From contig NZ_FXAT01000001.1 in assembly GCF_900177725.1 (NCBI RefSeq), positions 62,001-126,000 on the forward strand: DNA of 64,000 nucleotides, given 5' to 3'. Of this stretch, positions 35,769 through 44,379 are shown piece by piece. Made by a program: the position numbers and the translations under genes. A model generated the notes under the pieces. It was not told the origin of the DNA, made no database searches, and saw only the letters and a list, made by a program, of their open reading frames with translations. Position 1 is the first letter of the stretch. Each line of letters starts with the position of its first letter. The stretch comes from Paraburkholderia susongensis (lineage in GTDB: Bacteria > Pseudomonadota > Gammaproteobacteria > Burkholderiales > Burkholderiaceae).

Positions 35769-36875
35769 TTAACGAACCACGGCGGCCGCCGAGCGGCGCC
35801 GCACACGGTAGTTCACGAACAGGTCGGCGCCGAGCAGGCTGAACAGCAGCAGCCCCTGGAACACTCCCGAGAGCGCCTGCGGCAATTGCATCGAGGTCTG
35901 CACCGCTTCGCCGCCGAGGTAGAGCAGCGCCATCAGCAGGCTCGCGAGCACGATGCCGAGCGGATGCAGCCGCCCGACGAACACGACGATGATCGCGGTA
36001 AAGCCGTAACCGGGAGACCATGTCGCCTGCAACTGGCCGATCGGGCCGGCGATCTCGCCCATGCCGGCGAGGCCCGCGAGAGCGCCGCTGATGAGCAGCG
36101 ACGTCCAGATGGTTTTCTTGTCGGAGAAGCCCGCATAGCGCGCGGCGAGCGGCGCGAGCCCGCCGACGTTCATCCGGTAGCCCGCGAAGCTCTTGCGCAT
36201 GAAGAGCCACACGAGCGGAATCGCGATCAGCGTGACGAACACCGAGGCGTTCAGGCGCGTGCCGCGCAGCCATTTCCAGTGCCAGTCGCCGTACAGCGTC
36301 GGATAGAGCGCGTCGCCGCTGAACATCTCCGAGAGCGGGAAGTTCATGCCCTGCGGATCGCGCCACGGGCCGCTCACGAGATAGATCAGCAGTTGCGTCG
36401 CGACATACGTGAGCATGAGGCTCACGAGAATCTCGTTGGTGTTGAAGCGGCTCTTCAGGAACGCGGGAATCGCTGCCCACGCCATGCCGCCCGCCACGCC
36501 GGCCGCCATCATCGTCGGCAGGATCCACCAGCCGCTCGCCTGATCGAAATAGATCGCGACGCCGCTCGCAGCGATGCCGCCGAGCAGCATCTGCCCTTCG
36601 GCGCCGATGTTCCAGACGTTCGCGCGATAACCGATCGCGAGACCCAAACCGATCAGGCACAGCGGCGACGCCTTCAGCAACAGTTCGGACCAGCCATTGA
36701 TGCTCGCGAGCGGCTCGATGAAGAACGCGTGCATCGCCTGCAACGGGTCGCGCCCGACGAGGCCGAAGATCAGGAAGCCGATCGCGAGCGTGAGCAAGGC
36801 GGCGATCAGCGGCACGGCAAGCTGCATCGAGCGCGAGGGCGTCGTGCGGGCTTCGAGTCGGTAGGGAAGCATCAT
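35769..36875 (-). CDS. Nucleoside ABC transporter permease (NupP/YufP-like)
   Basis: This 368-residue integral membrane protein has the family core LLLKASPLCLIGLGLAIGYRANVWNIGAEGQMLLGG, FNTNEILVSLMLTYVATQLL and GPIGQLQATWSPGYGFTAIIVVFVGRLHPLG. It is the larger permease of the BMP-type transporter. ATG 36875 and the adjacent ATG 36872 are alternative starts. The gene lies between the fused ATPase and the second permease in one minus-strand operon. Confidence 0.9.
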   Translation of the reverse strand: MMLPYRLEARTTPSRSMQLAVPLIAALLTLAIGFLIFGLVGRDPLQAMHAFFIEPLASINGWSELLLKASPLCLIGLGLAIGYRANVWNIGAEGQMLLGGIAASGVAIYFDQASGWWILPTMMAAGVAGGMAWAAIPAFLKSRFNTNEILVSLMLTYVATQLLIYLVSGPWRDPQGMNFPLSEMFSGDALYPTLYGDWHWKWLRGTRLNASVFVTLIAIPLVWLFMRKSFAGYRMNVGGLAPLAARYAGFSDKKTIWTSLLISGALAGLAGMGEIAGPIGQLQATWSPGYGFTAIIVVFVGRLHPLGIVLASLLMALLYLGGEAVQTSMQLPQALSGVFQGLLLFSLLGADLFVNYRVRRRSAAAVVR

Positions 36876-36973
36876 GGGTAGCGTGTGATCGTTCGGGTTC
36901 TGTTCTGTCAGGTCAGCAACGGTTGCGCGGTGCGCCCGCGCAAGACAAGGCGGCGGACAACGCGCGCCCCACT

Positions 36974-38629
36974 TCACGCATGCGCGGGCTGGTCCGCCGA
37001 GGGCGCCGCGCCCTCGCGGTCGCCGAACAGCCCCGCCATCCAGCGGCCGATTTCCTCGGCATTGGTCGCGCCGGTCGCGCGCACCGGCGAGAGCCGCCCG
37101 CCCGCAAGCACCGCGATGCGATCGCAAATGTCGAACAGCTCTTCCAGTTCCTCCGAGATCACGAGAATCGCGACGCCGCGCGCCGACAGATCGAGCAGTT
37201 GCTGACGGATGAACGCCGCCGCGCCGACGTCGACACCCCACGTGGGCTGCGCGACCACGAGCACCTTCGGCGCCTGCAGAATCTCGCGGCCCATGATGTA
37301 TTTCTGCAGATTGCCGCCCGACAGACTTTGCGCGAGCGCTTGCGGACCGCCGCAACGCACGTCGAACGCGTCGATGCAGCGCTTCGCGAACGCGTGCATC
37401 GCACCCGCGCGAATCCAGCCCGACTTCACCATCTGCTGACGATGCGCGGTGAGCAGCGCGTTGTCCGCGAGGCTCATCGCCGGCACCGCGCCGCGGCCGA
37501 GACGCTCCTCGGGCACGAAGCCGAAGCCGAGCGCGCGGCGGGCGCCCGCGCCGAGGCGCGCTGCCGCCTTGCCGCAGATCGTGATCGCGCCGGCAGGCAT
37601 GCTGCGCCTTTCAGCGCGTTTTTCACCCCGTTTTTCACCCCGTTTTTCACCCCGTTTTTCACCCGATAACGCCGCCAGCAACTCGGCCTGTCCATTGCCC
37701 GACACACCCGCAATGCCGAAGATCTCGCCCGCATGCACGCTGAACGACACGTCGGTGAGCGAGGTGCCGAACGGATCGTCGCTCGCGACCGACAACTGTT
37801 TCACCTCGAGCAGCACCGCGCCCGGCTTGTGCTCGCGCCGCGTGTAGTCGGGCAGCGAATGGCCGACCATCAGTTGCGCGAGCGACGCATGCGTCTCGCC
37901 CTTCGGACTCACGTGGCCGGTCACACGGCCGCCGCGCATCACGGTCGCGGTGTCGCACAGTTCCTGGATTTCATCGAGCTTGTGGCTGATGTAGAGGATG
38001 CTGCAGCCTTCGGCGGCGAGCCGGCGCAGCGTCGCGAAGAGCTTTCTCACCGCCTGCGGCGTGAGCACCGAGGTCGGCTCGTCCATGATCAGAAGGCGCG
38101 GATTCTGCAGCAGGCAGCGCACGATTTCGACACGCTGCCGCTCGCCGACCGTGAGGCTATGCACGTGACGCTGCGGATCGATGTCGAGGCCATAGTCGGC
38201 CGACACTTCGCGAATCCGTTTGGAGAGCGTCTTCAGGTCGAACGGTTCGTCGAGCGCGAGCGCGATGTTTTCGCCGACCGTGAGCGTCTCGAACAGCGAG
38301 AAGTGCTGGAACACCATGCCGATGCCGAGCTTGCGCGCGGCCGCCGGGCTCGCGATCTCGAGCGCCTCGCCTTCCCAGCGGATCTCGCCGGCATCGGGCC
38401 GCACCGCGCCGTAGATGATCTTCATCAGCGTGCTCTTGCCCGCGCCGTTTTCGCCGAGCACCGCGTGAATTTCTCCCGGCGCGACGACGAGCGTGACGTC
38501 GTCGTTGGCCCGCACGGCCGGGTATTGCTTGGTGATGCCCTTGAGCGCGAGCCGCGGCGGCGCCGGACTCGGGCTCAACCCCGGCCCCGGCTGCGCGGTG
38601 ACGCCGTCGCTATATGAAGAGTCGCTCAT
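36974..38629 (-). CDS. Nucleoside ABC transporter ATPase with two fused ABC domains
   Basis: This 551-residue protein has two ABC domains. The first (about 20-250) has Walker A GENGAGKSTLM, signature LTVGERQRVEIVRCL and Walker B LLIMDEPTSVL. The second (about 275-520) has a degenerate Walker A region GVSGNGQAELLAAL, signature LSGGNLQKYIMGRE and Walker-B-like VLVVAQPTWGVD. This layout, with one catalytically altered site, is normal for BMP/sugar-type ATPases. Between the second A-loop region and the next strand sits a GEKR repeat (four copies) encoded by a 12-bp tandem repeat. ATG 38629 is chosen over an upstream in-frame ATG because the latter extends into the promoter region. First gene of its operon. 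Confidence 0.92.
   Translation of the reverse strand: MSDSSYSDGVTAQPGPGLSPSPAPPRLALKGITKQYPAVRANDDVTLVVAPGEIHAVLGENGAGKSTLMKIIYGAVRPDAGEIRWEGEALEIASPAAARKLGIGMVFQHFSLFETLTVGENIALALDEPFDLKTLSKRIREVSADYGLDIDPQRHVHSLTVGERQRVEIVRCLLQNPRLLIMDEPTSVLTPQAVRKLFATLRRLAAEGCSILYISHKLDEIQELCDTATVMRGGRVTGHVSPKGETHASLAQLMVGHSLPDYTRREHKPGAVLLEVKQLSVASDDPFGTSLTDVSFSVHAGEIFGIAGVSGNGQAELLAALSGEKRGEKRGEKRGEKRAERRSMPAGAITICGKAAARLGAGARRALGFGFVPEERLGRGAVPAMSLADNALLTAHRQQMVKSGWIRAGAMHAFAKRCIDAFDVRCGGPQALAQSLSGGNLQKYIMGREILQAPKVLVVAQPTWGVDVGAAAFIRQQLLDLSARGVAILVISEELEELFDICDRIAVLAGGRLSPVRATGATNAEEIGRWMAGLFGDREGAAPSADQPAHA
37617..37664. repeat. 12-bp in-frame tandem repeat, four copies, inside the ABC ATPase gene
   Basis: The unit CGTTTTTCACCC is repeated exactly four times. 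Read on the minus strand it encodes the basic tetrapeptide GEKR four times, followed by a degenerate unit (AERR). Since 12 is a multiple of three, copy changes keep the frame. Confidence 0.95.
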
Positions 38630-38881
38630 GTGATTTCGTAGTGCGTCAGTGACTGCCGGTTTCCGCGCGGTTTCGTCCACCGTGCCGGCAGGCGATCCGT
38701 CACCACATCCGGATGACAATACCTAATTCGACCCACTCAGTCGAGCCGACAAAATTCCCGCAAACCCGCGTCACTGCGAGCTCTGCGGGTATGCCACCCT
38801 TGACGTCATTTTTTGTCCATATTAAAACCCATATACCCCTACACCTACTCGATCAGCCAGCACATATATTTCGGAGAATTC

Positions 38882-39814
38882 ATGAGCCAGCAACGCGAGG
38901 CGATCGACACGTACCTGCTGCGGGTCCTGCACACGCTGTTGATGGAGCGCAGCGTCACGCGCGCAGCCGTCAAACTCAATCAGTCACAACCGGCGATCAG
39001 CGCCGCGCTGCGCCGTCTGCGCGACATCACCGGCGACCCGCTGCTCGTGCGCGGCAAATCCGGCATGGTGCCGACCGAGTACGGCCTGCGCCTGCTCGAA
39101 CCGGTGCAGAACGCGCTGCGCGAAATCGAGCGCATCCGTTTCCAGCAGCACAACTTCGACCCGACCACCTCGATCCGCTGCTACCGGATCGGCTGCCCCG
39201 ACTATCTGAACGTGCTGTTCGTGCCGACGGTCGTCGAGCGTTTTCGCCAGGCCGCGCCGAACGCGACGCTCGAATTTCATTCGCTCGGTCCCGCGTTCGA
39301 CTACGAACTCGCGCTCGAAGACGGCAAGCTCGACATCGTGGTCGGCAACTGGCCGGAGCCGCCCGAGCAACTGCATCTGTCGAACCTGTTCGTCGATCAG
39401 ATCGTCTGCCTGATGAGCAACACGCATCCGTTCGCGAAGCGCGGCGGGCTCACGCTCGACCAGTACCTGAACGCGCCGCATCTCGCGCCGACGCCGTACT
39501 CGGTCGGCCAGCGCGGCGCGATCGACGTGCACCTCGCGCGCGAGCGGCTCAAGCGCCACGTGGTCGTCACGCTGCCGTACTTCAATCTCGCGCCGTACGT
39601 GCTGATCAAATCCGATCTGATCTTCACGACTACCCGCCTCTTTGCCGACTACTACGCGAAGTTCCTGCCGCTCACCGTGGTCCCCGCGCCGCTCGACTTC
39701 CCGCCGATGCAGTACTACCAGTTGTGGCACGAGCGCGTGCATTACTCCGACGAAGTGCGCTGGCTGCGCGGACTGGTCGCCGAGGCGACCCGGACGTTGA
39801 TCGACAAGCCCTGA
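38882..39814 (+). CDS. LysR-family regulator, probably of purine uptake/catabolism
   Basis: This 310-residue protein has helix-turn-helix residues 10-65 (LLRVLHTLLMERSVTRAAVKLNQSQPAISAALRRLRDI) of the NodD/NahR-like subgroup, then the effector domain (YRIGCPDYLNVLFVPTVVERFR ... LDIVVGNWPEPPEQL). It is divergent from the nucleoside importer and faces the deaminase gene across 129 bases. The site ATG 38882 has GGAG upstream. The effector is likely a purine intermediate by location, which is inference. The preceding promoter region (38790-38870) is AT-rich, with possible T-N11-A sites. Confidence 0.88.
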   Translation: MSQQREAIDTYLLRVLHTLLMERSVTRAAVKLNQSQPAISAALRRLRDITGDPLLVRGKSGMVPTEYGLRLLEPVQNALREIERIRFQQHNFDPTTSIRCYRIGCPDYLNVLFVPTVVERFRQAAPNATLEFHSLGPAFDYELALEDGKLDIVVGNWPEPPEQLHLSNLFVDQIVCLMSNTHPFAKRGGLTLDQYLNAPHLAPTPYSVGQRGAIDVHLARERLKRHVVVTLPYFNLAPYVLIKSDLIFTTTRLFADYYAKFLPLTVVPAPLDFPPMQYYQLWHERVHYSDEVRWLRGLVAEATRTLIDKP

Positions 39815-39943
39815 GGCCATTTCGGGAACGGCCGGCATCCGTGCGGCGCGGATGCGGCCGGCCCTGCCTCCTCCATCCGCCCGCCGTGCGGCTCCTTCGT
39901 ACCGCCTCGTCCAGCCGCGTTTTTCCGCCCTCGCTTTCTGCCT

Positions 39944-41332
39944 TCAGGCGGCCGCTTCGTACAGCACCCGCGCGAGCCGGTTGTGCCGCTCGATGACCGG
40001 CCCGAGTTCGAGCGTCGCCAACTGCCCGTCCCTCACGACCACCTTGCCGTCGATCACGCTATGGCTCACTTGCGACGGCGCGCAGAACACCAGCGCCGCC
40101 ACCGGATCGTGCAGCGCGCCCGCGAAAAGCGGCTGACGCAGATCGAACGCGACGAAATCCGCTGCCATGCCGGGCGCGAGCGCACCGATGTCGTCGCGAT
40201 TGAGCACGTGCGCGCCGCCGAGCGTGGCGATTTCGAGCGCCTCGCGCGCCGTCATCGCGTCGGGCCCGAAACCGACGCGTTGCAGCAGCAGCGCCTGCCG
40301 CACTTCCGCGACCATCTGCGCGCCGTCGTTCGACGCCGAACCGTCGACGCCCAGCCCGACCGGCACGCCTGCCAGGCGCATGCGCTTCACGGGCGCGATA
40401 CCCGAGGCGAGCCGCATGTTCGAGCACGGACAATGCGCGACGCCGGTGCCGGTGCGCGCGAACAGTTCGATGCCCGCGTCGTCGAGTTGCACGCAGTGCG
40501 CATGCCATACGTCGCGGCCGACCCAGCCGAGGTCCTGCGCATACTCGGCGGGCGTCATGCCGAACTTCTCGCGGCTGTATTCGACGTCGTTGAGATTCTC
40601 GGCCAGGTGCGTATGCATCGACACGCCGAACTGGCGCGCCATCAGCGCCGATTCGCGCATCAGGTCACGGCTCACCGAAAACGGCGAGCATGGCGCGACC
40701 ACGATGCGCAACATCGCGTAGCGGCCTGCGTCGTGATACGTCTCGATCAGACGCTGCGTATCCTCGAGAATGGCCGCCTCGGACTCGACCACCGAATCGG
40801 GCGGCAAGCCGCCGTCTTTCTGCCCCACGCTCATGCTGCCGCGCGCCGCATGAAAACGCATGCCGATGCGGTGCGCCGCGGCAATGCTGTCGTCGAGGCG
40901 GCTGCCGTTCGGATAGATGTACAGGTGGTCGCTCGACGTCGTGCAACCGGACAGCAGCAGTTCGGCCATCGCGGTCAGCGTCGAGACTTCGATCATGTCA
41001 GGCGTGAGGTTCGCCCACACCTTGTAGAGATTCGTGAGCCAGCCGAACAGCTCGGCGTTCTGCGCGGCGGGAATCGCGCGCGTGAGGCTCTGGTACATGT
41101 GGTGGTGCGTATTGACGAGACCTGGAATCACGAGGTGGCCGCGCATGTCGAGCACTTCGTCGGCCGTTTGCGGCAATTGCGCCGTCGGTCCGACCGCGAC
41201 GATGCGGTTGTCCTCGATATAAAGGCCGCCGTCGCGCAATTCGCGCCGCTCGCCGTCCATCGTGACGAGCACGTCCGCGTGCTTCACGAGCATGGTTTTG
41301 CCGGGTTTTTTCGCTGCCTGGTTCATCGTCAT
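39944..41332 (-). CDS. 8-oxoguanine/guanine-type deaminase (amidohydrolase)
   Basis: This 462-residue amidohydrolase of the TrzA/AtzB class has metal-binding HHHMYQSLTRA (HxH), SMHTHLAEN (His), DVWHAHCVQLDD (His) and GLGVDGSASND (Asp). The combination CPCSNMRLASGIAPVK with the strand VNTHHHMYQSLTR is the pattern of 8-oxoguanine deaminases such as PA0142. It removes the amino group from 8-oxoguanine or guanine, yielding urate or xanthine, and so could feed urate directly into the pathway encoded here. Annotations as hydroxydechloroatrazine ethylaminohydrolase exist for relatives. GGAG is 6 bases before ATG 41332. Confidence 0.85.
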   Translation of the reverse strand: MTMNQAAKKPGKTMLVKHADVLVTMDGERRELRDGGLYIEDNRIVAVGPTAQLPQTADEVLDMRGHLVIPGLVNTHHHMYQSLTRAIPAAQNAELFGWLTNLYKVWANLTPDMIEVSTLTAMAELLLSGCTTSSDHLYIYPNGSRLDDSIAAAHRIGMRFHAARGSMSVGQKDGGLPPDSVVESEAAILEDTQRLIETYHDAGRYAMLRIVVAPCSPFSVSRDLMRESALMARQFGVSMHTHLAENLNDVEYSREKFGMTPAEYAQDLGWVGRDVWHAHCVQLDDAGIELFARTGTGVAHCPCSNMRLASGIAPVKRMRLAGVPVGLGVDGSASNDGAQMVAEVRQALLLQRVGFGPDAMTAREALEIATLGGAHVLNRDDIGALAPGMAADFVAFDLRQPLFAGALHDPVAALVFCAPSQVSHSVIDGKVVVRDGQLATLELGPVIERHNRLARVLYEAAA

Positions 41333-41925
41333 TCGTCTCTCCGCCTGATTGCCTGGATGCAAAGCCGTTCGAACGCGATGGGGCGGCACGCCCACCGTGC
41401 CGCCGCGTTCGCTCGAACGCCATTGGCCCGGTTACCCAGCGTGGTGCGCCGTCTTCGGGGTTTCTTTCTCATTTCCGCCGGAAGTCCCCTCGAAGGGGCT
41501 CCCTTTGGAGCATGCGGCGCGTGCGGACCATATCGGGTCCGCACGCGCCGCACTGCCGTAACCTTCGGCAGCCAAAATTCGGCTGGCAACTCGCGCCACT
41601 GCGATACCCGCCTTCACGCCACCGATATATTGAGCTTTTTTGGCGCCGGTACGATCCGCCGATGGGCCGGCGCGCGTCGCCGGGATCGCCCGCCTGGCGG
41701 CCCGGCGCGCCGTGCTGGCTTTCGGCTGGCTGTCCATCATGCGCCAACTATTATCTTTCCTATCGGGTGCTCGCCTGACGGGCCATCCTTTTTACAATGG
41801 CTTCCACGGCGCTCGCTTCAGTTCGCCGACGGGTATGTAGCCACTGACGTGGAGCCTCGATCCGCCGCAAACGTTATGGATCGGGCCGCCGCCGACACCT
41901 CGCATTCACACAAGGACAATTGCGA
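41333..41925. other. Long intergenic region with strong hairpin, between deaminase and uraH
   Basis: This 593-base gap lies between divergent genes. Its main feature is the perfect 17-bp inverted repeat at 41513-41552. Around 41480-41510 a CCCCT/AGGGG self-complementary patch is also seen. The last 180 bases before 41926 are likely the uraH promoter. No reading frame has credible codon use. Confidence 0.5.
41513..41552. repeat. Perfect 17-bp inverted repeat
   Basis: Arms 41513-41529 and 41536-41552 are perfect reverse complements with a 6-base loop (ATATCG). They begin TGCGGCGCG and end CGCGCCGCA. No T-run follows. It may be a REP-like element or an mRNA/DNA cruciform structure. Confidence 0.9.
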
Positions 41926-42279
41926 ATGGGCAAGCTTACTACCCACGTGCTCGACACCGCGAACGGCCGTCCCGGCGCGGGCATCAAGGTCGAACTCTTC
42001 GCGCTCGCGGGCGACACGCGCCGCGCGCTCAAAACCACCCTCACCAACCACGATGGCCGCTGCGACGAGCCGCTGCTCGAAGGCGACGCGCTCGTCGCGG
42101 GCGAATACGAACTCGTATTCGGCGCGGGTGACTACTTCGCGTCGATCGGCACGAAGGTGCCGGAGCCGCGCTTCGTCGATCGCGTGGTGTTGCGCTTCGG
42201 CGTGGCCGACGCCGGCGCGCACTATCACGTGCCGCTGCTCGTGTCGCCGTGGTCGTACAGCACGTATCGGGGCAGCTAA
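41926..42279 (+). CDS. uraH: 5-hydroxyisourate hydrolase
   Basis: This 117-residue protein is the exact usual length for transthyretin-like HIU hydrolases. The N-terminus MGKLTTHVLDTANGRPGAGI carries the active His in THVLD. ALKTTLTNHDGRC has the conserved Arg and catalytic-pocket residues, and the C-terminus YSTYRGS is the family tetrapeptide. It converts 5-hydroxyisourate, the product of urate oxidation by PuuD, to OHCU. ATG 41926 has AAGGAC upstream; a TTG two codons earlier is unlikely. puuD follows on the same strand 363 bases later. Confidence 0.95.
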   Translation: MGKLTTHVLDTANGRPGAGIKVELFALAGDTRRALKTTLTNHDGRCDEPLLEGDALVAGEYELVFGAGDYFASIGTKVPEPRFVDRVVLRFGVADAGAHYHVPLLVSPWSYSTYRGS

Positions 42280-42642
42280 AGCACGGCTGGCCCATGCGGC
42301 GCCTGTGGCACGTGCGGCGCATACGAGCCGCGCCCGATTGCATTGCGCGGATGCGCGCCGGTCAGACTCGGAACATTCGAGCCACGACCCGCGAACATGC
42401 GCGAAACGCAATCGGCCACGCGGCCTGAGCGGGCACGAGCACAGGCACGGCTGGAAGCACAAGCAGGTACAAGCAGACACAAGCAAGGGCGCACGCCCCG
42501 CGATACCCATAAAAACCGTCGCGCTGCGTTTTTTACCCCGCAGTCGGCGCGATGACGAGACATCCGTTGAAGACCCGCGAGCCGGGTCCGCGAAACGACT
42601 CATGTCATCGCGCGTACAACGAATCAGAAGTGGAGGAGTTTC
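42280..42642. other. Intergenic region between uraH and puuD
   Basis: This 363-base gap has a 10-base tandem-like element (ACAAGCAGGT, ACAAGCAGAC, ACAAGCAAGG) at 42459-42488. The puuD ribosome site GGAGGAG is just before 42643. No gene is seen. Confidence 0.45.
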
Positions 42643-43836
42643 ATGGAAGGCTTTATTACTGACTGGCTGAACCTCGCGATTCGCTGGTTCCACGTCATCG
42701 CCGCGATCGCATGGATCGGCGAATCGTTCTATTTCGTCGCGCTCGACAACAGCCTGAAACCGCCGCAGGACCCGAACCAGCGCCGCCGCGGCGTGTTCGG
42801 CGAGCTGTGGCACGTGCACGGCGGCGGCTTCTACAACATGCAGAAATACACGGTTGCGCCGCCTGAAATGCCCGAAGACCTGCACTGGTCGAAGTGGCCG
42901 TCGTACACGACGTGGCTCTCGGGCTTCGGTCTCTTCACCGTGCTGTATCTGTTCTCGCCGAGCACATATCTGATCGATAAGAACGTGCTCGACATGGGAC
43001 CGGTGGTTGCCGTTGCATCGGCGATCGGTTTTCTCGCGGCCGGCTGGATCGTCTACGACTCGCTGTGCCGCATTCTCGGCAACCGCGACAAGGTGCTCGG
43101 CATCTGCGTCGGCCTCTATGTGCTGATCGCGGCCTACCTCGCGTGCCATATTTTCTCGGGCCGCGCGGCGTATCTGATTATGGGCGCGATGCTCGCGACG
43201 ATCATGTCGGCCAACGTGTTCTTCGTGATCATCCCGGGCCAGCGCAAGATGGTCGACGCGATGCTCAAGGGCGACACGCCGAACCCGATCTACGGCAAGC
43301 GCGGCAAGCAGCGCTCGGTGCACAACACGTATTTCACGCTGCCGGTCGTGTTCGCGATGCTCTCGAATCACTACGCGATGACCTACACGCATCCGTACAA
43401 CTGGGCCGTGCTCGTCGTCATCATGCTGGCCGGCGCGCTGATCCGTCAGTTCTTCGTGATGCGTCATCGCGGCCAGGTGCTCTGGTATCTGCCGCTCGTC
43501 GGCGTCGCGCTGATGTGCACCGCGCTCGTCTGGACCATGCCGCGGCCGGTGGTGCCGCAAGCGCAGGCCGCCAACGCGCCGACGCTCAAGGTCGCCGACA
43601 TCGCGCCGGTGTTGCAGCAGCGCTGTGTGGCCTGCCACTCCGCGCATCCGACGATGATGGGCAGCGCGCCGGCCGGCGTGCTGATGGATACGCCCGATGA
43701 AATCTCGCAGAACGCGCAGCGGATTTATCAGCAGGCGGTCACGCTGAAGGCGATGCCGCTTGGCAACGTCACGCACATGACCGACGAAGAGCGGATGAAG
43801 ATCGCGGCATGGTTCGAGGGCGGTGCGGCGAAATAA
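42643..43836 (+). CDS. puuD: Membrane-bound urate oxidase (urate hydroxylase) PuuD
   Basis: This 397-residue integral membrane protein has about eight transmembrane helices. The N-terminal AIRWFHVIAAIAWIGESFYFVALDNSL and WHVHGGGFYNMQKY contain conserved His residues. A C-terminal soluble cytochrome c domain has the heme-binding CVACH and the Met ligand region MPLGNVTHM. Such PuuD enzymes oxidise urate to 5-hydroxyisourate and pass electrons to the respiratory chain instead of making peroxide. The strong GGAGGAG site precedes the ATG. It is followed by a terminator, after which the foreign block begins. Confidence 0.95.
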   Translation: MEGFITDWLNLAIRWFHVIAAIAWIGESFYFVALDNSLKPPQDPNQRRRGVFGELWHVHGGGFYNMQKYTVAPPEMPEDLHWSKWPSYTTWLSGFGLFTVLYLFSPSTYLIDKNVLDMGPVVAVASAIGFLAAGWIVYDSLCRILGNRDKVLGICVGLYVLIAAYLACHIFSGRAAYLIMGAMLATIMSANVFFVIIPGQRKMVDAMLKGDTPNPIYGKRGKQRSVHNTYFTLPVVFAMLSNHYAMTYTHPYNWAVLVVIMLAGALIRQFFVMRHRGQVLWYLPLVGVALMCTALVWTMPRPVVPQAQAANAPTLKVADIAPVLQQRCVACHSAHPTMMGSAPAGVLMDTPDEISQNAQRIYQQAVTLKAMPLGNVTHMTDEERMKIAAWFEGGAAK

Positions 43837-43895
43837 AGTGAGCGGCCTCGCGGCCGGACGTGCGGTCCGGCTGCGCCTGGCCGGCGCAGTAGATG

Positions 43896-43936
43896 AAGCG
43901 GGCTTGTCGCGTGAGTGGCAAGCCCGCTTTGGTTTT
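43896..43936 (+). terminator. Terminator of puuD
   Basis: AAGCGGGCTTG at 43896-43906 pairs with CAAGCCCGCTT at 43919-43929, then a T-rich tail. It marks the left border of the hipBA block. Confidence 0.85.
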
Positions 43937-43973
43937 TGGGCGTGGGGTTTCGCGGTACGCTCGTTTACTCTCT

Positions 43974-44110
43974 TTTTGTAGCCTCAAGGCTACAAAATAA
44001 TCAAAAGCCTTATAATTTGTAGCCCAAAAGGCACAGAGCAAGATCCTATTTTTGTGTCTCTTAGGCTACAATAAATCTGGAATTCACAGAATTTGACGCC
44101 TTGGGGCTAC
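43974..44110. promoter_or_regulatory. HipB operator array (four sites)
   Basis: Site 1 (43974-43997) is a perfect palindrome, TTTTGTAGCC-TCAA-GGCTACAAAA. Sites 2-4 match its core partly: GTAGCC-CAAA-AGGC (44019-44032), GTGTCT-CTTA-GGCTAC (44054-44069), and GACGCC-TTGG-GGCTAC (44095-44110). Centre spacings are 41, 35 and 41 bases. Site 4 ends 2 bases before the hipB start codon. Cooperative autorepression by HipB, with HipA as co-repressor, is inferred from the E. coli system. Confidence 0.8.
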
Positions 44111-44112
44111 AA

Positions 44113-44379
44113 ATGACCAATCTAGCCGATGTCTCGGACATGCTCAAAGCCGTGCGACACGACAGCAAACTCTCGCAGGAGGAACTCGCGCGCCGCGCGG
44201 GCGTCGCTCGCACGACCGTCGCACGCATGGAAACGCTCGCCAAAAACGACATGAGCGTGTCCGTGCTCGTGCGCCTGCTCGAAGCGGCCGGTTATGACCT
44301 CAAGTTCGTCGCACACGGGCATGGGCGCACGCTGGAAGACATCCTCGCAGAACAGCGCAGCCCGGGCGCGCAGTCATGA
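44113..44379 (+). CDS. hipB: HipB-like antitoxin, XRE-family repressor
   Basis: This 88-residue DNA-binding protein has an XRE helix-turn-helix at residues 15-65 (LKAVRHDSKLSQEELARRAGVARTTVARMETLAKND). It neutralises and co-represses with the kinase toxin encoded next; the two genes overlap by ATGA (44376-44379). ATG 44113 is used; a TTG at 44101 is in frame but lies in the operator. Codon use here is less G/C-biased in the operator region, in line with acquisition. Four operator-like palindromes precede it. Confidence 0.9.
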   Translation: MTNLADVSDMLKAVRHDSKLSQEELARRAGVARTTVARMETLAKNDMSVSVLVRLLEAAGYDLKFVAHGHGRTLEDILAEQRSPGAQS

